Origin: Kalaharituber pfeilii
Lineage: Eukaryota > Ascomycota > Pezizomycetes > Pezizales > Pezizaceae
Direction: 5' to 3'
NCBI GenBank assembly: GCA_015179045.1
Contig: WHUZ01000050.1
Coordinates: 62,001 to 126,000, forward strand
Length of the DNA: 64,000 bases
Shown: piece after piece, positions 54,374 to 63,582 of the stretch
Position numbering within the stretch: position 1 is the stretch's first letter
How the letters are laid out: each line of letters begins with the position of its first letter
Made by a program: the position numbers and the translations under genes
Notes under the pieces: model-generated
The model's database searches: none
The model's input: only the letters and a program-made list of their open reading frames with translations
Told to the model about the DNA's origin: nothing

Positions 54374-55195
54374 ATGCCGAACACAAGACAGATGAGCAAG
54401 GCGGAGGGGAAGAAGAAGGAGAAAAGACTGAATAAGGTCAACAAAGTGGAATTCCACATGGTTCAAAATTGGAAAGCCCATGAGAATCTCAAGTTTATTG
54501 CGCAGAACAGACAATGGACACTGCATAGGTTTCACGACATCATTCAACACTCCACCAAGGATGGACTGAAGGAGAAGCTAGAACATGCTATAGAAGAGGT
54601 AGTGGCAAGGGGGGAGGTAAGAGACGGAGAGGACTATACGGTAACAGAGAAGGATATCAGCTTGCAAGATATTGAACGCGGAGATGTCAACACCCAGCAG
54701 ATAATTGACTTCATCGAGAAGAGTAAGGCGCTAGATGACAGAAAACCGGAAGATCAAATATACGAAACAATAGTTGTTAAGGATGGGAAAAGAGACATCA
54801 AACAGACCATCCCAGGAACCTATGATGCAGAGGAGGGCACGGCGACATGGGGTCAACCTACAGTGGAGGACGAAGACAGCGACCAGGAGAGCACGACATC
54901 AGAGGAAACAGTGATACCGGGAACACCACAGGCAATGCAGGAGAGGGGGGGCAGCTGGGGATATACACAGCCCACGGGAGTTAGACCTCCGACGCCAGAC
55001 AGACCCAAGACACCAGACATGGATGAGCAGGAATACGAGGAAGGGTTCTTGATTGATACATGTAATGGAGCAGCGAGACAAGCCAGAAGCTGGGTAGAGA
55101 AAATGGAATCGGGACGGGTAAAACTGGAGACGGTGAGATATATGGGAGCGTCGACAGCCGAAGCCTTCGCGGTTTGGAGAAGAGGTTTGGGTTAA
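54374..55195 (+). CDS. LINE-B ORF1, N-terminal part
   Basis: Frame of 273 codons starting MPNTRQMSKAEGKKKEKRL. The N-terminus is basic, the middle acidic (EDEDSDQESTTSEE). It ends GRGLG-like at a TAA (55193-55195), 22 nt past the point where the next ORF1 frame has opened. Either ORF1 is naturally split into two proteins or a single-base change separated its halves. No canonical slippery heptamer is apparent in the overlap. Confidence 0.8.
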   Translation: MPNTRQMSKAEGKKKEKRLNKVNKVEFHMVQNWKAHENLKFIAQNRQWTLHRFHDIIQHSTKDGLKEKLEHAIEEVVARGEVRDGEDYTVTEKDISLQDIERGDVNTQQIIDFIEKSKALDDRKPEDQIYETIVVKDGKRDIKQTIPGTYDAEEGTATWGQPTVEDEDSDQESTTSEETVIPGTPQAMQERGGSWGYTQPTGVRPPTPDRPKTPDMDEQEYEEGFLIDTCNGAARQARSWVEKMESGRVKLETVRYMGASTAEAFAVWRRGLG

Positions 55196-57018
55196 AAAGA
55201 TGGAGGAGAGAGACAGACAAAGACCTAAGGGAATGGACAGAAAGAATGGCAGGGGAATACTGGGAATGGAAAGAGAAGCAGACAGGGAAGAGGGGTATGG
55301 TGAATGAGCGCGAGGGGGGTGTGGGGATACAGACACTTGAGGAACGAATAAAGCATATGGTCGTCAACCAACTAGCAAAGGAGAGAGACAGGATCATCAG
55401 AGAACTAACGAGAGAGGTGGAGATCCAGCTATATGGCATACAGGACATATTGAAGATACAACAGGAGGGACTAAGGAGTCTAGTGGGAGGGATAGCTCAA
55501 GTCGGCAGCAGGTTAAAGAGTATAGAGGAAAGAGTAGTGGTGGTACCGGAGTGGCCGGAGGAATTGTTACAGGCTGAAGAAGAAGCAAAGCGGGCCAAAA
55601 CAGCAGCCGAGCAAGCAAAGCGGGCCGGAGCAGCAGCCGAGCAAACAAAGGAGGGAAGAGGGGAACGAGAGGAGAGGAAAGAAGGAGAGGGGGAGCAGGA
55701 AGCAAGCGAGAGAGATAGAGGAGAACCGCCAAAGAAAAAGAGGAGGAGTCCCTGTCAAGAGGAGAAGAGAAAAGGCAAGATGAGAAAACAGAGCAGCAAG
55801 GACACTGGGGACAGGGAGGGGGAGGGAGCTAATGAAATCCCAATGACAGACGCTCCACCACTGACACAGGATACGCTTGGATCGACGACACCCCCAGAAC
55901 AAAGCACACCTGGATCGTCGGTAAACACACCAAGAAAGACACAGACAATCTCGAGCCAGGAGGCGAGAAAGACAGAGCAGGAAAAGATAATGGGGAGAAA
56001 GACGGTGGAAGGGGAAAAGAACACATATGCGGCGACAGCTGCCAGCAGGGGGCACAGTGGAGAGACAGTGAACATTCCGAAGGGACTGAAGAACACAACC
56101 CCAAACAGTGTAAAGAAAGGAGAGCCCATGGGAACGGTACCAAGGAGCCAGTTGTGGCAGGCAAGATTGTACAATGCGGAGAACTGGAAGGGAAAATGGG
56201 AGAGGGTAGAACAGGGGAATGGCGAAATGGAACGCATGAGGGGAAGAATCAATCACAATATGGGACCAGGAGCCCCCTATATAGTGCGAAGGATAATTCT
56301 GGACCAGAACTTCCCGAGGGAGAGGATTCTCCTCATGGCGGACGTTGGAACAAAACAGGGGCCGAGAAACCTGGGGGCACTAACAGGGGCAGTTAGACGC
56401 GACCATCCGGGCATCAGGGTTGACTGGGACAGCCGTCTAGTTGAATTGGTGACGTTTGATATACGGGACAGTGAGTGGATCTCAAGGGTAGAGCGAGAAC
56501 TACGTGAGGCGAACCCGGGGGATATAGCAAACAGAGATATGAGGAGACTCAGAGACAACATGGTCCTACCACGGAATGGTAACAGGGCAGTGTCATTTTT
56601 CGTATCGGACAACGTTGTGCAGGTGCTGAAGGACGGCTTGAGATTTAGGGGTGAGAAGATTAAATGCTACTTGAGACAGGATCTAGGAAAGGAGAGGTCA
56701 GCAAACGCGAGACGGTATAGGTATACGGACTCAGAAGGATACTGTCACCACTTCCAAGTGGGACAAGTTATAGAATGGGTACCGAGACAGAGAAACCTGC
56801 CGGAGTGGGTGCAGCGGTCACCCAGAAGAAAAGAAGTGGACGAGGTAGTGAACCTGAATGGAGGCTTTAATCAGACATGCAACTGCTGTGGTAGGAGGGG
56901 GGAACACCTTCGGAGCTGTGACAGGGCAAATGCGAGAAAGGAATGGATACCTTCACCTCAACTTCCCCCAAGACGACGTCCCCATTGGGCACCAGAGAGG
57001 ACGCCCAGACAACAATGA
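55174..57018 (+). CDS. LINE-B ORF1, main part with coiled coil and CCHC knuckle
   Basis: Open for 614 codons in the -1 frame relative to the preceding ORF; the first residues carry no ATG at 55174, so a fusion to the upstream ORF is more likely than separate initiation. Coiled-coil-like region about residues 50-150 (EERIKHMVVNQLAKERDRII; EEAKRAKTAAEQAKRAGAAA). A low-complexity charged section follows with a nuclear-localisation-like PPKKKRRSP. Then TYAATAAS, a folded RNA-binding region (GRINHNMGPGAPYIVRRIIL, VSFFVSDNVVQVLKDGLRF), and a CX2CX5HX3C knuckle (CNCCGRRGEHLRSC). It binds element RNA in the retrotransposition particle (family knowledge). It ends at TGA 57016-57018, overlapping an ATG of ORF2. 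Confidence 0.85.
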   Translation: MEKRFGLKRWRRETDKDLREWTERMAGEYWEWKEKQTGKRGMVNEREGGVGIQTLEERIKHMVVNQLAKERDRIIRELTREVEIQLYGIQDILKIQQEGLRSLVGGIAQVGSRLKSIEERVVVVPEWPEELLQAEEEAKRAKTAAEQAKRAGAAAEQTKEGRGEREERKEGEGEQEASERDRGEPPKKKRRSPCQEEKRKGKMRKQSSKDTGDREGEGANEIPMTDAPPLTQDTLGSTTPPEQSTPGSSVNTPRKTQTISSQEARKTEQEKIMGRKTVEGEKNTYAATAASRGHSGETVNIPKGLKNTTPNSVKKGEPMGTVPRSQLWQARLYNAENWKGKWERVEQGNGEMERMRGRINHNMGPGAPYIVRRIILDQNFPRERILLMADVGTKQGPRNLGALTGAVRRDHPGIRVDWDSRLVELVTFDIRDSEWISRVERELREANPGDIANRDMRRLRDNMVLPRNGNRAVSFFVSDNVVQVLKDGLRFRGEKIKCYLRQDLGKERSANARRYRYTDSEGYCHHFQVGQVIEWVPRQRNLPEWVQRSPRRKEVDEVVNLNGGFNQTCNCCGRRGEHLRSCDRANARKEWIPSPQLPPRRRPHWAPERTPRQQ

Positions 57019-60000
57019 TCGACATCATATACCAGAATGTGGGGAGGTCGGTTGAGGGGACGGATTTGACACTACAGGAAGGGGCGGAGAAGGGGGCGGA
57101 TATAGTCTTTATAGGAGAGAGTTGGAGAGCGCCAAGAGGAGGTACTACATTTCACCCGGCATATACTACAGTCCACACTCCCAGTCAAATGGGAAAGATT
57201 GCAGCATATGTGCGGAAAGACTTAGTACAAGACATTAGAGTGCGAGGAGGGGACAGACATGTGAGCATAGATATACAGAGAAAGAAGATAGTAGGAGTAT
57301 ACTGGAATAGCGATGCAGATGTGGAAGAGGAGCTGGAAGAGATAGGAGATGCAGACATACTGATTGGAGACTGTAATAGTCACCATGAGGACTGGAGTGA
57401 CAAGAGGGACAGAAGAGGAACTTTATTAAGGGACACCCTTCGGGCTCATGGACTAGAACAGCAGATCACGAAAGGGACAGTGACTTGGACACGAATGGTG
57501 GAAGGTAGGACAAGAGAAGCCTTATTGGATTTGGTATTCACGAAACCGGGAGAGTGGAGGACTAGAGGAATTACTTGGGTAGCTGGAGCCGACCATCGAT
57601 GATTTATGGACAGCTAAAGACACGAGGTCCAGTCATCAGAACCCTGAAGGTCACAGATTGGGAGAGATGGGAGGATTTTCTAAAGGAGTGGGGAGACAAG
57701 CCATTGGAGAAGGATGAGAAGGCATATGAAATGATCACTAGGTTGTGATGTATAACAGAGCGATCTAAGAGGTGGTTTGACAAGGAGGTGAAGGAGGCAC
57801 GAAAGATGGTGAAATATATACTCCGGAAAGGGAACACTCAGGCGGAGAAGATAAGAGCTAGGAGGTTGTTGAGGGAGATAATAAGGGAGAAGAAGAAGAC
57901 TTACTGGGAGGAGTACATGGAGGAGGATAGAATAACGTCGCCTTGGGATATATTTAGACTGGCACGAGACCCCTTTCGAGAGCAGGAGCTCATGGACATC
58001 CCAGGCACAGATCAGCAAGTCATGGATATGCTAGTGGAAAGGAACTTCATTACGGAGGAGCATAGCGAGACATACGCTCGGAGACCAGCAGGAAGGCTGA
58101 TGGACAGAGAGGAAGCGAGACGCGCCATAGATCAGGCACTGATAAAGACGAAATCCAGATCAGCACCAGGGCCAGATGGAATACAGTATGGGATTCTGAA
58201 GATGCTGAGAGGTTCCCCAATATGGACAGCAGTTCGAGAAGAGATAGTCGAGTATATAAACGGGAACCACCAGTTCGCAAGGGGGTTCGATGTCGTGATG
58301 ATACACAAAAAAGGCAGACCCAGGGATGACCCAGCAGGATGGAGACCGATTACCCTACTGAATACAGTCGCCAAATTGGGCCAGAAGGTAGTAGCGGACC
58401 TCATTCAACGACAAGACGAACTGTTCAGAAAGACTCAGTTGGGCGGTAGACCAAAGCGAGGTGCAGAGGATCTGCAGCGACAGGTACTGAAGGAGGTAGA
58501 CAGGAGACTGCAGAAGGGGGAGTGGACAGCAATAGTTGGAGACGACATAAAATCAGCGTTCAACCACATACGGAGAGAGAGAGTGGTAAGAAGATTAGAT
58601 GCGGTTGATCCAAACATAGCAGCATTCGTGGAAGGGTTCCTTCAGCCGACAACGTTCAAAGTATCGTGGGATAGAAGGGTCAGGGGGGAGAGCAGAATGA
58701 CCGATGGCACCTCTCAGGGCTCCCCTCTATCCCCGGTACTTTTTCTGGTGGCGGTCGCGCCAGTACAAAGAGAGTCGACAGCCGCGAGTTCTCCAGGTCC
58801 GATGTAGACGATTTTCACAGTGTCGTATCCAACAGGTCATTGAGGCAGCTGAAGAAAGACATAGTGGAACATCGCAGGAGGTTGACTGAGGAGGCACAGG
58901 AGGAGGGGTTTGAGCTGGATCCACGGAAGTCTGAGACAGTCGTGATAGGGACAAAGGGACGAAGCTACAGGCTGGTAGGTCTGTATGTAGACTGGGAGCT
59001 GAAATTCAATGACCACTTCAATAGGAGGCTGCAACTGGGGAAGGCGGCATGGCGGGTAGCATCAAGACTAAAGCAAGATTCCCCCGGCAGAAGACGACAG
59101 TTGTATACAAGCATCGCCAGGAACATAGCTACCTGGGGAAGTTGGGCATGGGCCAGTTACGCGAAAGCCTCCCCTCCGGAACACAAGCTCAGACAGCTGG
59201 AGAAATGGCAGTATGGAGTAGCCAGGGAGATAGTCGGCGCTCCATGGGGGACGAGGAGGGACGTGGTGGAGGGGTTGGCAAACTTGGAATCAGTTGAGAC
59301 CTTTGTGAACGGAGAGGCGAAGAGGGTGGAAGCAAGAGCATTGAGGTTTGAGAAGGAACCAATAAGAGACCCGCAACCGGAGACCAGGTACTTAAGAGGA
59401 TCACTCGAACACCGCGACCCCTTACCAATTCATATACATCAGTTCCATCCCAGAGACCTTAGTGGACAAGAGTGGGAAGACGTCATAGCCAGAGAGACAG
59501 AGGAGGGGTGGGTGAGTATATACACAGATGGAAGCAGGAGAGAGGGGAGGACAGGAGCTGGAGTATACCAGGGGACCAAAGACAGATCCGTGTACCTGGG
59601 GAGGCAATGCACGGTGAACGATGCTGAATTGATAGCGGTAGGAGAAGCCCTGAAAGGAGAGGGAGAGTTGTTGGTCGTCACGGATTCCAGAGTTACCATA
59701 ACAAGACTACAAGGGATAGCGAGTGGAGACCTAACGCCAGAGAGGTCGGCGGAGTTTGTGAGGAGGCGGTGGGAAGAGAGGGTAGCCCGAGGGGAATATG
59801 ACGTTGCGGTGTTGTGGGTGAAATCGCACAGAGGAGTCAGGGGCAACGCCATGGCGGACATGGTGGCGAAGGTTGCCACAGTAATGCAATACCAGGATGA
59901 GACAGTGACAGAGGCGGGGATCAGACAGCAGGTCAAAGAGTGGAGAGCCGAGGAGAGAAAGAGATTGAAGTTGTCGTACAGACCACTGGAGTATCTAGGG

Positions 60001-60267
60001 AGCAGGAGAAGGGTATCCACTCTCGCGGGAATCTTGGGAAACAAGGGACTACGACAGTGGAGACACAAGATAGGGAAAGAGACTTCTCCCGAGTGCAGGT
60101 GGTGCGGAAGAGACTATGAAAATTTTGCGCACATCATGGGGGGGTGCGAGGTGTGGAGGAAGAGACTACCGAGAGGAGAGGAGGGACTAAGGGGGCCGAT
60201 AAGGGATGAGGGGGTTAGGGGGGGAGAAATGACGCTGGCGGAGGTGATGGACTGGGCGGCAGAGTAG
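57015..60267 (+). pseudogene. LINE-B ORF2: endonuclease, reverse transcriptase, RNase H (broken)
   Basis: The best start is ATG 57015, overlapping the ORF1 stop as ATGA. The APE endonuclease has MIDIIYQNVGR, VFIGESW, ILIGDCNSHHEDWSD and GADHR. The frame is lost at about 57600 (one-base change after GADH). An in-frame TGA lies at 57746-57748. RT motifs follow: WRPITLLNTVAKLGQKV, QLGGRPKRGAED, GDDIKSAFNHI, DGTSQGSPLSPVLF. A second frame change lies near 58765-58800. RT box C reads DVDDF: the Tyr of YxDD is missing. Then LDPRKSETVVIG, RNase H (VSIYTDGSR, CTVNDAELIAVGEALKGEGE, VVTDSR, VLWVKSHRGVRGNAMADM), and the knuckle CRWCGRDYENFAHIMGGC. Stop at 60265-60267. The lesions make it inactive. Confidence 0.9.
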
Positions 60268-60399
60268 ACGGAGTGGTGCAGGACACGCTCGATGTTGCGA
60301 CGTTGTTTTTTTACTTTTTCTGTGATGTTATACTCTGTTTATTCGTTGTTATGTATTTAAATCCTCGCCATAGCCTACAAGGCGGCATGCGAGTAATGA

Positions 60400-60757
60400 C
60401 ATGAAAAAAAAAAAAAAGATGGTTGAGGCGGTGGTGGTGGTGGTGGCGGTGGTGTCGGTGCCTCCGGCTGTGTCTCCACACACGTGATGGGGCTGAACCC
60501 CAATACCTGTGGTGGCGGTGGTGATGGCGGTGGTGGCTTGAGTAAGGGATTCGTGTCCCCCTCCTCAGGGCGTACGCGATCTGTGCATTCCCTGGGATGT
60601 TCGTGATTAGTAGTACCGCGTCCTCCGGCGTATCTGCCCGCTCCGCCCGGAGCTCCCATAAGTCCTGGAAGGTTCTGCTCGGCGAAATCCCAGCCGTACT
60701 CAACTTTGCTATCCTTTCTTCCGAATTCCGTTTCCACGGTGGGAGATTCGTCGCCAT
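60400..60757 (-). CDS. Possible host exon next to the LINE
   Basis: From ATG 60757 the minus strand reads MATNLPPWKRNSEERIAKLS, then TFQDLWELRAERADTPEDAV and ITNIPGNAQIAYALRRG. It then runs into a Pro/His-coding (CCA)n tract ending at the LINE poly(A). Composition looks protein-coding, but no domain is recognised and the 3' side is interrupted by the LINE. It might be the first exon of the neighbouring minus-strand HET gene, separated from it by the LINE; this cannot be decided here. Confidence 0.3.
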
Positions 60758-60889
60758 CTTATTGGGTCTTGGCAGAAGCGGGGATGTGCTGGCAACGGTG
60801 GTGGTGAGCTGAAGAAGAGGAAAAGAACAGACTGGGTGTAAGCTATAGGCCAGTCCACCGACTAGGGCGGATGACCAATGTACTAGGTG

Positions 60890-61059
60890 TCATCGAATCA
60901 TAGCTCTGATGGACTGGGTGGAACGTTAAACGTGGGGATGGGCGGGAACATTTTTCCTCATTTTTTTTCTTTCATTTTGTACTCCTCATATTTCTCATGT
61001 ACGTAGTCTCACCATAACCCACAGAGCGGCAAGTGAGGAATGATATTAAAAAAAAAACA
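60890..61059 (+). mobile_element. LINE-B 3' end insertion, 170 bp
   Basis: 3' UTR, then CTCACCATAACCCACAGAGC, GGCAAGTGAGGAATG and A tail. Exact 14-bp duplication CAATGTACTAGGTG at 60876-60889 and 61060-61073. The outer stem is CTCAC/GTGAG. Confidence 0.9.
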
Positions 61060-61288
61060 CAATGTACTAGGTGGGATACCGGGCGCAAATGGAATGAGAC
61101 ATGGAAATATAAGATAGGGAAGGCGGATGCTGCAGAATATACTGTAGGTGGTGTGGAACGGAAGAATCGACAGCTCACATTTGGCTTATCTGCGAGGTGT
61201 AGAAGCAGAGGTGGTCGGCAGCCTGGGGGTCGATGGTGGGACCACTGAAACCTCACGCGGATCAACTTGACCGGACCACTTCGAGGAG

Positions 61289-61347
61289 ATTTTTTTGTTT
61301 TTTTTAATTTCACGTGACCCCGCTTGTAGCTGTTCGCCATGGCAGGG
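61289..61347 (-). mobile_element. LINE-A 3' tail insertion
   Basis: T-rich tail then AATTTCACGTGACCCCGCTT...GCCATGGCAGGG. Exact 12-bp duplication CACTTCGAGGAG at 61277-61288 and 61348-61359. The body begins exactly at CCCTGCC. Confidence 0.92.
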
Positions 61348-61507
61348 CACTTCGAGGAGTTGATGGACAGTAAGACCAAGGTCTACTACTTCTGATGGTA
61401 GGGATTTCATTAATTTCTATTAATCTCTTTTGTATGTACTCTCGACATAGGCTTCGCGGCGGCATACGAGTAACGAGTTTTCAGAAAAAAAAGAAAAAAA
61501 GAAGGGC

Positions 61508-61770
61508 ACGTAAACAAACCACTCCCATACGCAGTAGCAGCTCCTCAAACCTCCGCACCACTGCCAAAAAAGGCCAGCCCTTCACACCCCACCCAGCCGG
61601 ACGAAGCAGAAAGATCTACCTACCCATCCGGCCCAAAAGGAAAGGCCACCACGTGTAGGGCCACTTCTACTTCAAGGAACAAGCCTCTTTTACAACCGAA
61701 GCCAGAGCTACAATCGTATGATACCGCAGTCGCAGCCCAGGGGATAGCCATGCCCAAGGGACTGGGAAAG
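61508..61770 (+). pseudogene. LINE ORF1 relic, second copy
   Basis: The + frame reads PYAVAAPQTSAPLPKKASPS, then HPTQPDEAERSTYPSGPKGK. It matches 18064-18230 at the nucleotide level (blocks such as GGCCAGCCC, CACCCCACCCAGC, CCCAAAAGGAAAG). Broken by stops. Confidence 0.45.
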
Positions 61771-61901
61771 GTTTGGAAGTAGTTGAAAGTGGATAATGAA
61801 GCTGGGCACGAAGATCTCTCAGGCTCGCTGGCAGTTGAAGCCAGAGCGAAGGGACGAAAGGCGCCTATTGCATTTTTGTTTACCTGGAAGCGGTAAGTTT
61901 T

Positions 61902-61956
61902 TTTTGTTTTTTTTTATTACGTAACCCCGCTTGCAGCTGTTCGCCATGGCAGGGCA
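61902..61956 (-). mobile_element. LINE-A 3' tail insertion
   Basis: T-rich tail then TTACGTAACCCCGCTTGCAG...GCCATGGCAGGGC. Weak flanking match GCGGTAAG / GCGGTAGG at about 61890 and 61961. Confidence 0.75.
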
Positions 61957-62018
61957 AGAGGCGGTAGGTAGAACTACTCAACAGCGAGATTCTGCGCATG
62001 AGCGGCAAAAGGTAAATC

Positions 62019-62072
62019 TTTTTTTTTTTTTTTATATCATTACTCCCATGCCGTCCTAAGGGCTATGGCGAG
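62019..62072 (-). mobile_element. LINE-B 3' tail insertion, 54 bp
   Basis: T run then ATATCATTACTCCCATGCCG and the inverse of CTCGCCATAGCCCTTAGG. Exact 9-bp duplication AGGTAAATC at 62010-62018 and 62073-62081. The body begins exactly at CTCGCC, the hairpin foot. Confidence 0.88.
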
Positions 62073-62302
62073 AGGTAAATCAGTTGAGTACGAGTGGGTT
62101 AGAGGAAGGAGAGGTAAAGAAAGGTGAATATGGTTAGGGAGGATGCAATAGAGATTGATTAAGAACCCATTGTGTATAATTGTTGCACTGTCTGCACTTG
62201 TTCACCTGCATCCACGATGAAGTCGGATAGATAGGTACAGTAAGTGGCATGAGCGATCCTAGCCACAATTCGATGTCGGAGACCTGCCTCCGGTAATAAA
62301 GG

Positions 62303-62360
62303 GGCCCTGCCATAGGTTGATGTCCTGCATGCGGGGTTATGTGATCAAAAAAAAAAAGAA
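62303..62360 (+). mobile_element. LINE-A tail, CATAGG-loop variant
   Basis: GCCCTGCCATAGGTTGATG, then CATGCGGGGTTATGTGATC and an A-rich tail. Flanking duplications are not clear. Confidence 0.65.
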
Positions 62361-62434
62361 AAGAGAATTTCATCGAGGAGGGCATCCCTTTTGACCCAAT
62401 TATAAGCACCGCCGTCTCGCTGCTTTGTTCTGAG
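62361..62434. other. Intergenic
   Basis: Short unassigned stretch before the inverted-repeat element. Confidence 0.3.
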
Positions 62435-63582
62435 CTGTTCTAGTCCGCTCGCGAATTCAGTCCACTCGCGAATTAGGTGAGATTTGCGCGCGGCCCGACC
62501 CCCTTGTGCGTCAAGCGGTACGCTCGCGAAGCACAGCTTTAGTGTTTTCTTCTTGCCTTTTTTTCGTCCATTTGGAGGTGAAGACAGAGGTAAAAGACCC
62601 AGAGGCGCCTCTGGACTAGGTGACTACACATGATTCAACGTTGGACGCAGAGTATCTCGTCATATCCTCTAGGGTGATAAGCGAGTTGATAATGCAGAAG
62701 TAAAATAAAAAAAATAAAAGAAACCATAGTATGTATATGATTTAACACCGAACTACACTACCGTGGGTTTCAAATCGGACGCTCAAGAAGAGGCTGTATG
62801 AATTGGGAATACATATGTCGAATGACACCGCGAGTTGGATAGCTATGGGCATCGGTGGGTTTGGTCTATATATAGGTCTTAGAGCTCTTATAACCCCATG
62901 ACGTCACTTATCAAGAGAGGATATGTTTTGGACTACTCGTTGCTGCACAGATAAATTGATTTTCACTTCCAATGCTCTGAAGTCCTTAATGTTTGCTAGC
63001 GATAGCTTGGTTACTCAGAAATTGAGCTTCCCCAGTATCGCAAGATCAAAGTTGAAACAAGACATAAGCTGAATTATTATCATGATAGCTGAATCTGAGC
63101 TGCAGTGCAGTAACGCCATGTCTTGGACTGCTTGTGACAACATTATTTTGTATGTAAACCAGCACAGTTACACTCGCTCTGAGCTAATTACAAATCCAGA
63201 CCATATCCTGTTACATATACGGTTCCACTGCCTTCATAACCTCCAGTGATATTTACTATTGAGCTGAGATTTACTTTTTTTTGGTGGGGGCTACAAGACT
63301 ATGTGATATTGCAGTGCGGATATGTTTGGGAAAGTAGACACATCCATGACGAAACAGGAAATGACACTGTTGAGTCTAAGGCTATTTATTGGCAGCATGA
63401 GCCTGCGAGCTGCATGCAGGGTTACAGTATGTGGTTTTGGAAAAACGATTTGTAGATGACTGAAGAGGATCAAAGTCAATAATACTGTGTGAAAATTCCA
63501 TTATTGTAGAAAGATAAAAAATAAATTTTATTCGCAGAGGACCGGTCCTCTCGTGCACCGGATTCGCGAGCGGACCAGAACA
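62435..63582. mobile_element. Probable inverted-repeat element
   Basis: The left end CTGTTCTAGTCCGCTCGCGAA has its inverse, CTGTTCTGGTCCGCTCGCGAA with one difference, at the right end (about 63562-63582). The left end continues with a second CTCGCGAATT motif. About 1.15 kb, no recognised transposase, target duplication unclear. Confidence 0.5.

Larger units (their letters stand above)
53736..60416 (+). mobile_element. Near full-length LINE-B (Tad1-like non-LTR retrotransposon)
   Basis: About 6.7 kb: 5' UTR with two 98-bp-spaced repeats, ORF1, ORF2, a 3' UTR of about 140 bp, a hairpin CTCGCCATAGCCTACAAGGC then GGCATGCGAG, and a short A tail ending at 60416. Domain order (ORF1 with CCHC, then APE-type endonuclease, RT, RNase H and knuckle) is that of the fungal Tad clade. 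The 5' boundary is estimated; no target duplication could be identified. Several frame lesions show it is inactive. It stands next to the start of the HET gene. Confidence 0.88.
60841..61498 (+). mobile_element. Diverged LINE relic (third subfamily) with two nested tails
   Basis: Without its insertions this + strand relic encodes a C-terminal knuckle CRWCGTEESTAHIWLIC, spaced as in LINE-B (CX2CX8HX4C), preceded by YKIGKADAA. It ends with a tail CTCGACATAGGCTTCGC, GGCGGCATACGAGTAACG and an A-rich run (to about 61498). It is more diverged than the other LINE-B copies and hosts the insertions at 60890 and 61289. Confidence 0.65.

Noticed and set aside
55174..55195. Programmed -1 frameshift in LINE ORF1
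   Set aside because: No canonical X XXY YYZ heptamer in the zero frame and no obvious downstream pseudoknot, so it is kept only as a question.
53736..60416. RIP (repeat-induced point mutation) of the LINE
   Set aside because: Long frames remain open with few TpA-creating stops; the lesions are mainly indels, so no strong RIP pattern is seen by eye.
60375..60737. Pro-rich frame as a separate protein
   Set aside because: The Pro run is a (CCA)n/(CCG)n tract and the frame ends in the LINE tail; only the first part may be a host exon.
1394..62360. Short poly(A) elements interpreted as SINEs
   Set aside because: No pol III A or B box fits in about 40 nt, and longer copies (31420, 37276, 49432, 53736) show the same ends attached to LINE coding sequence.
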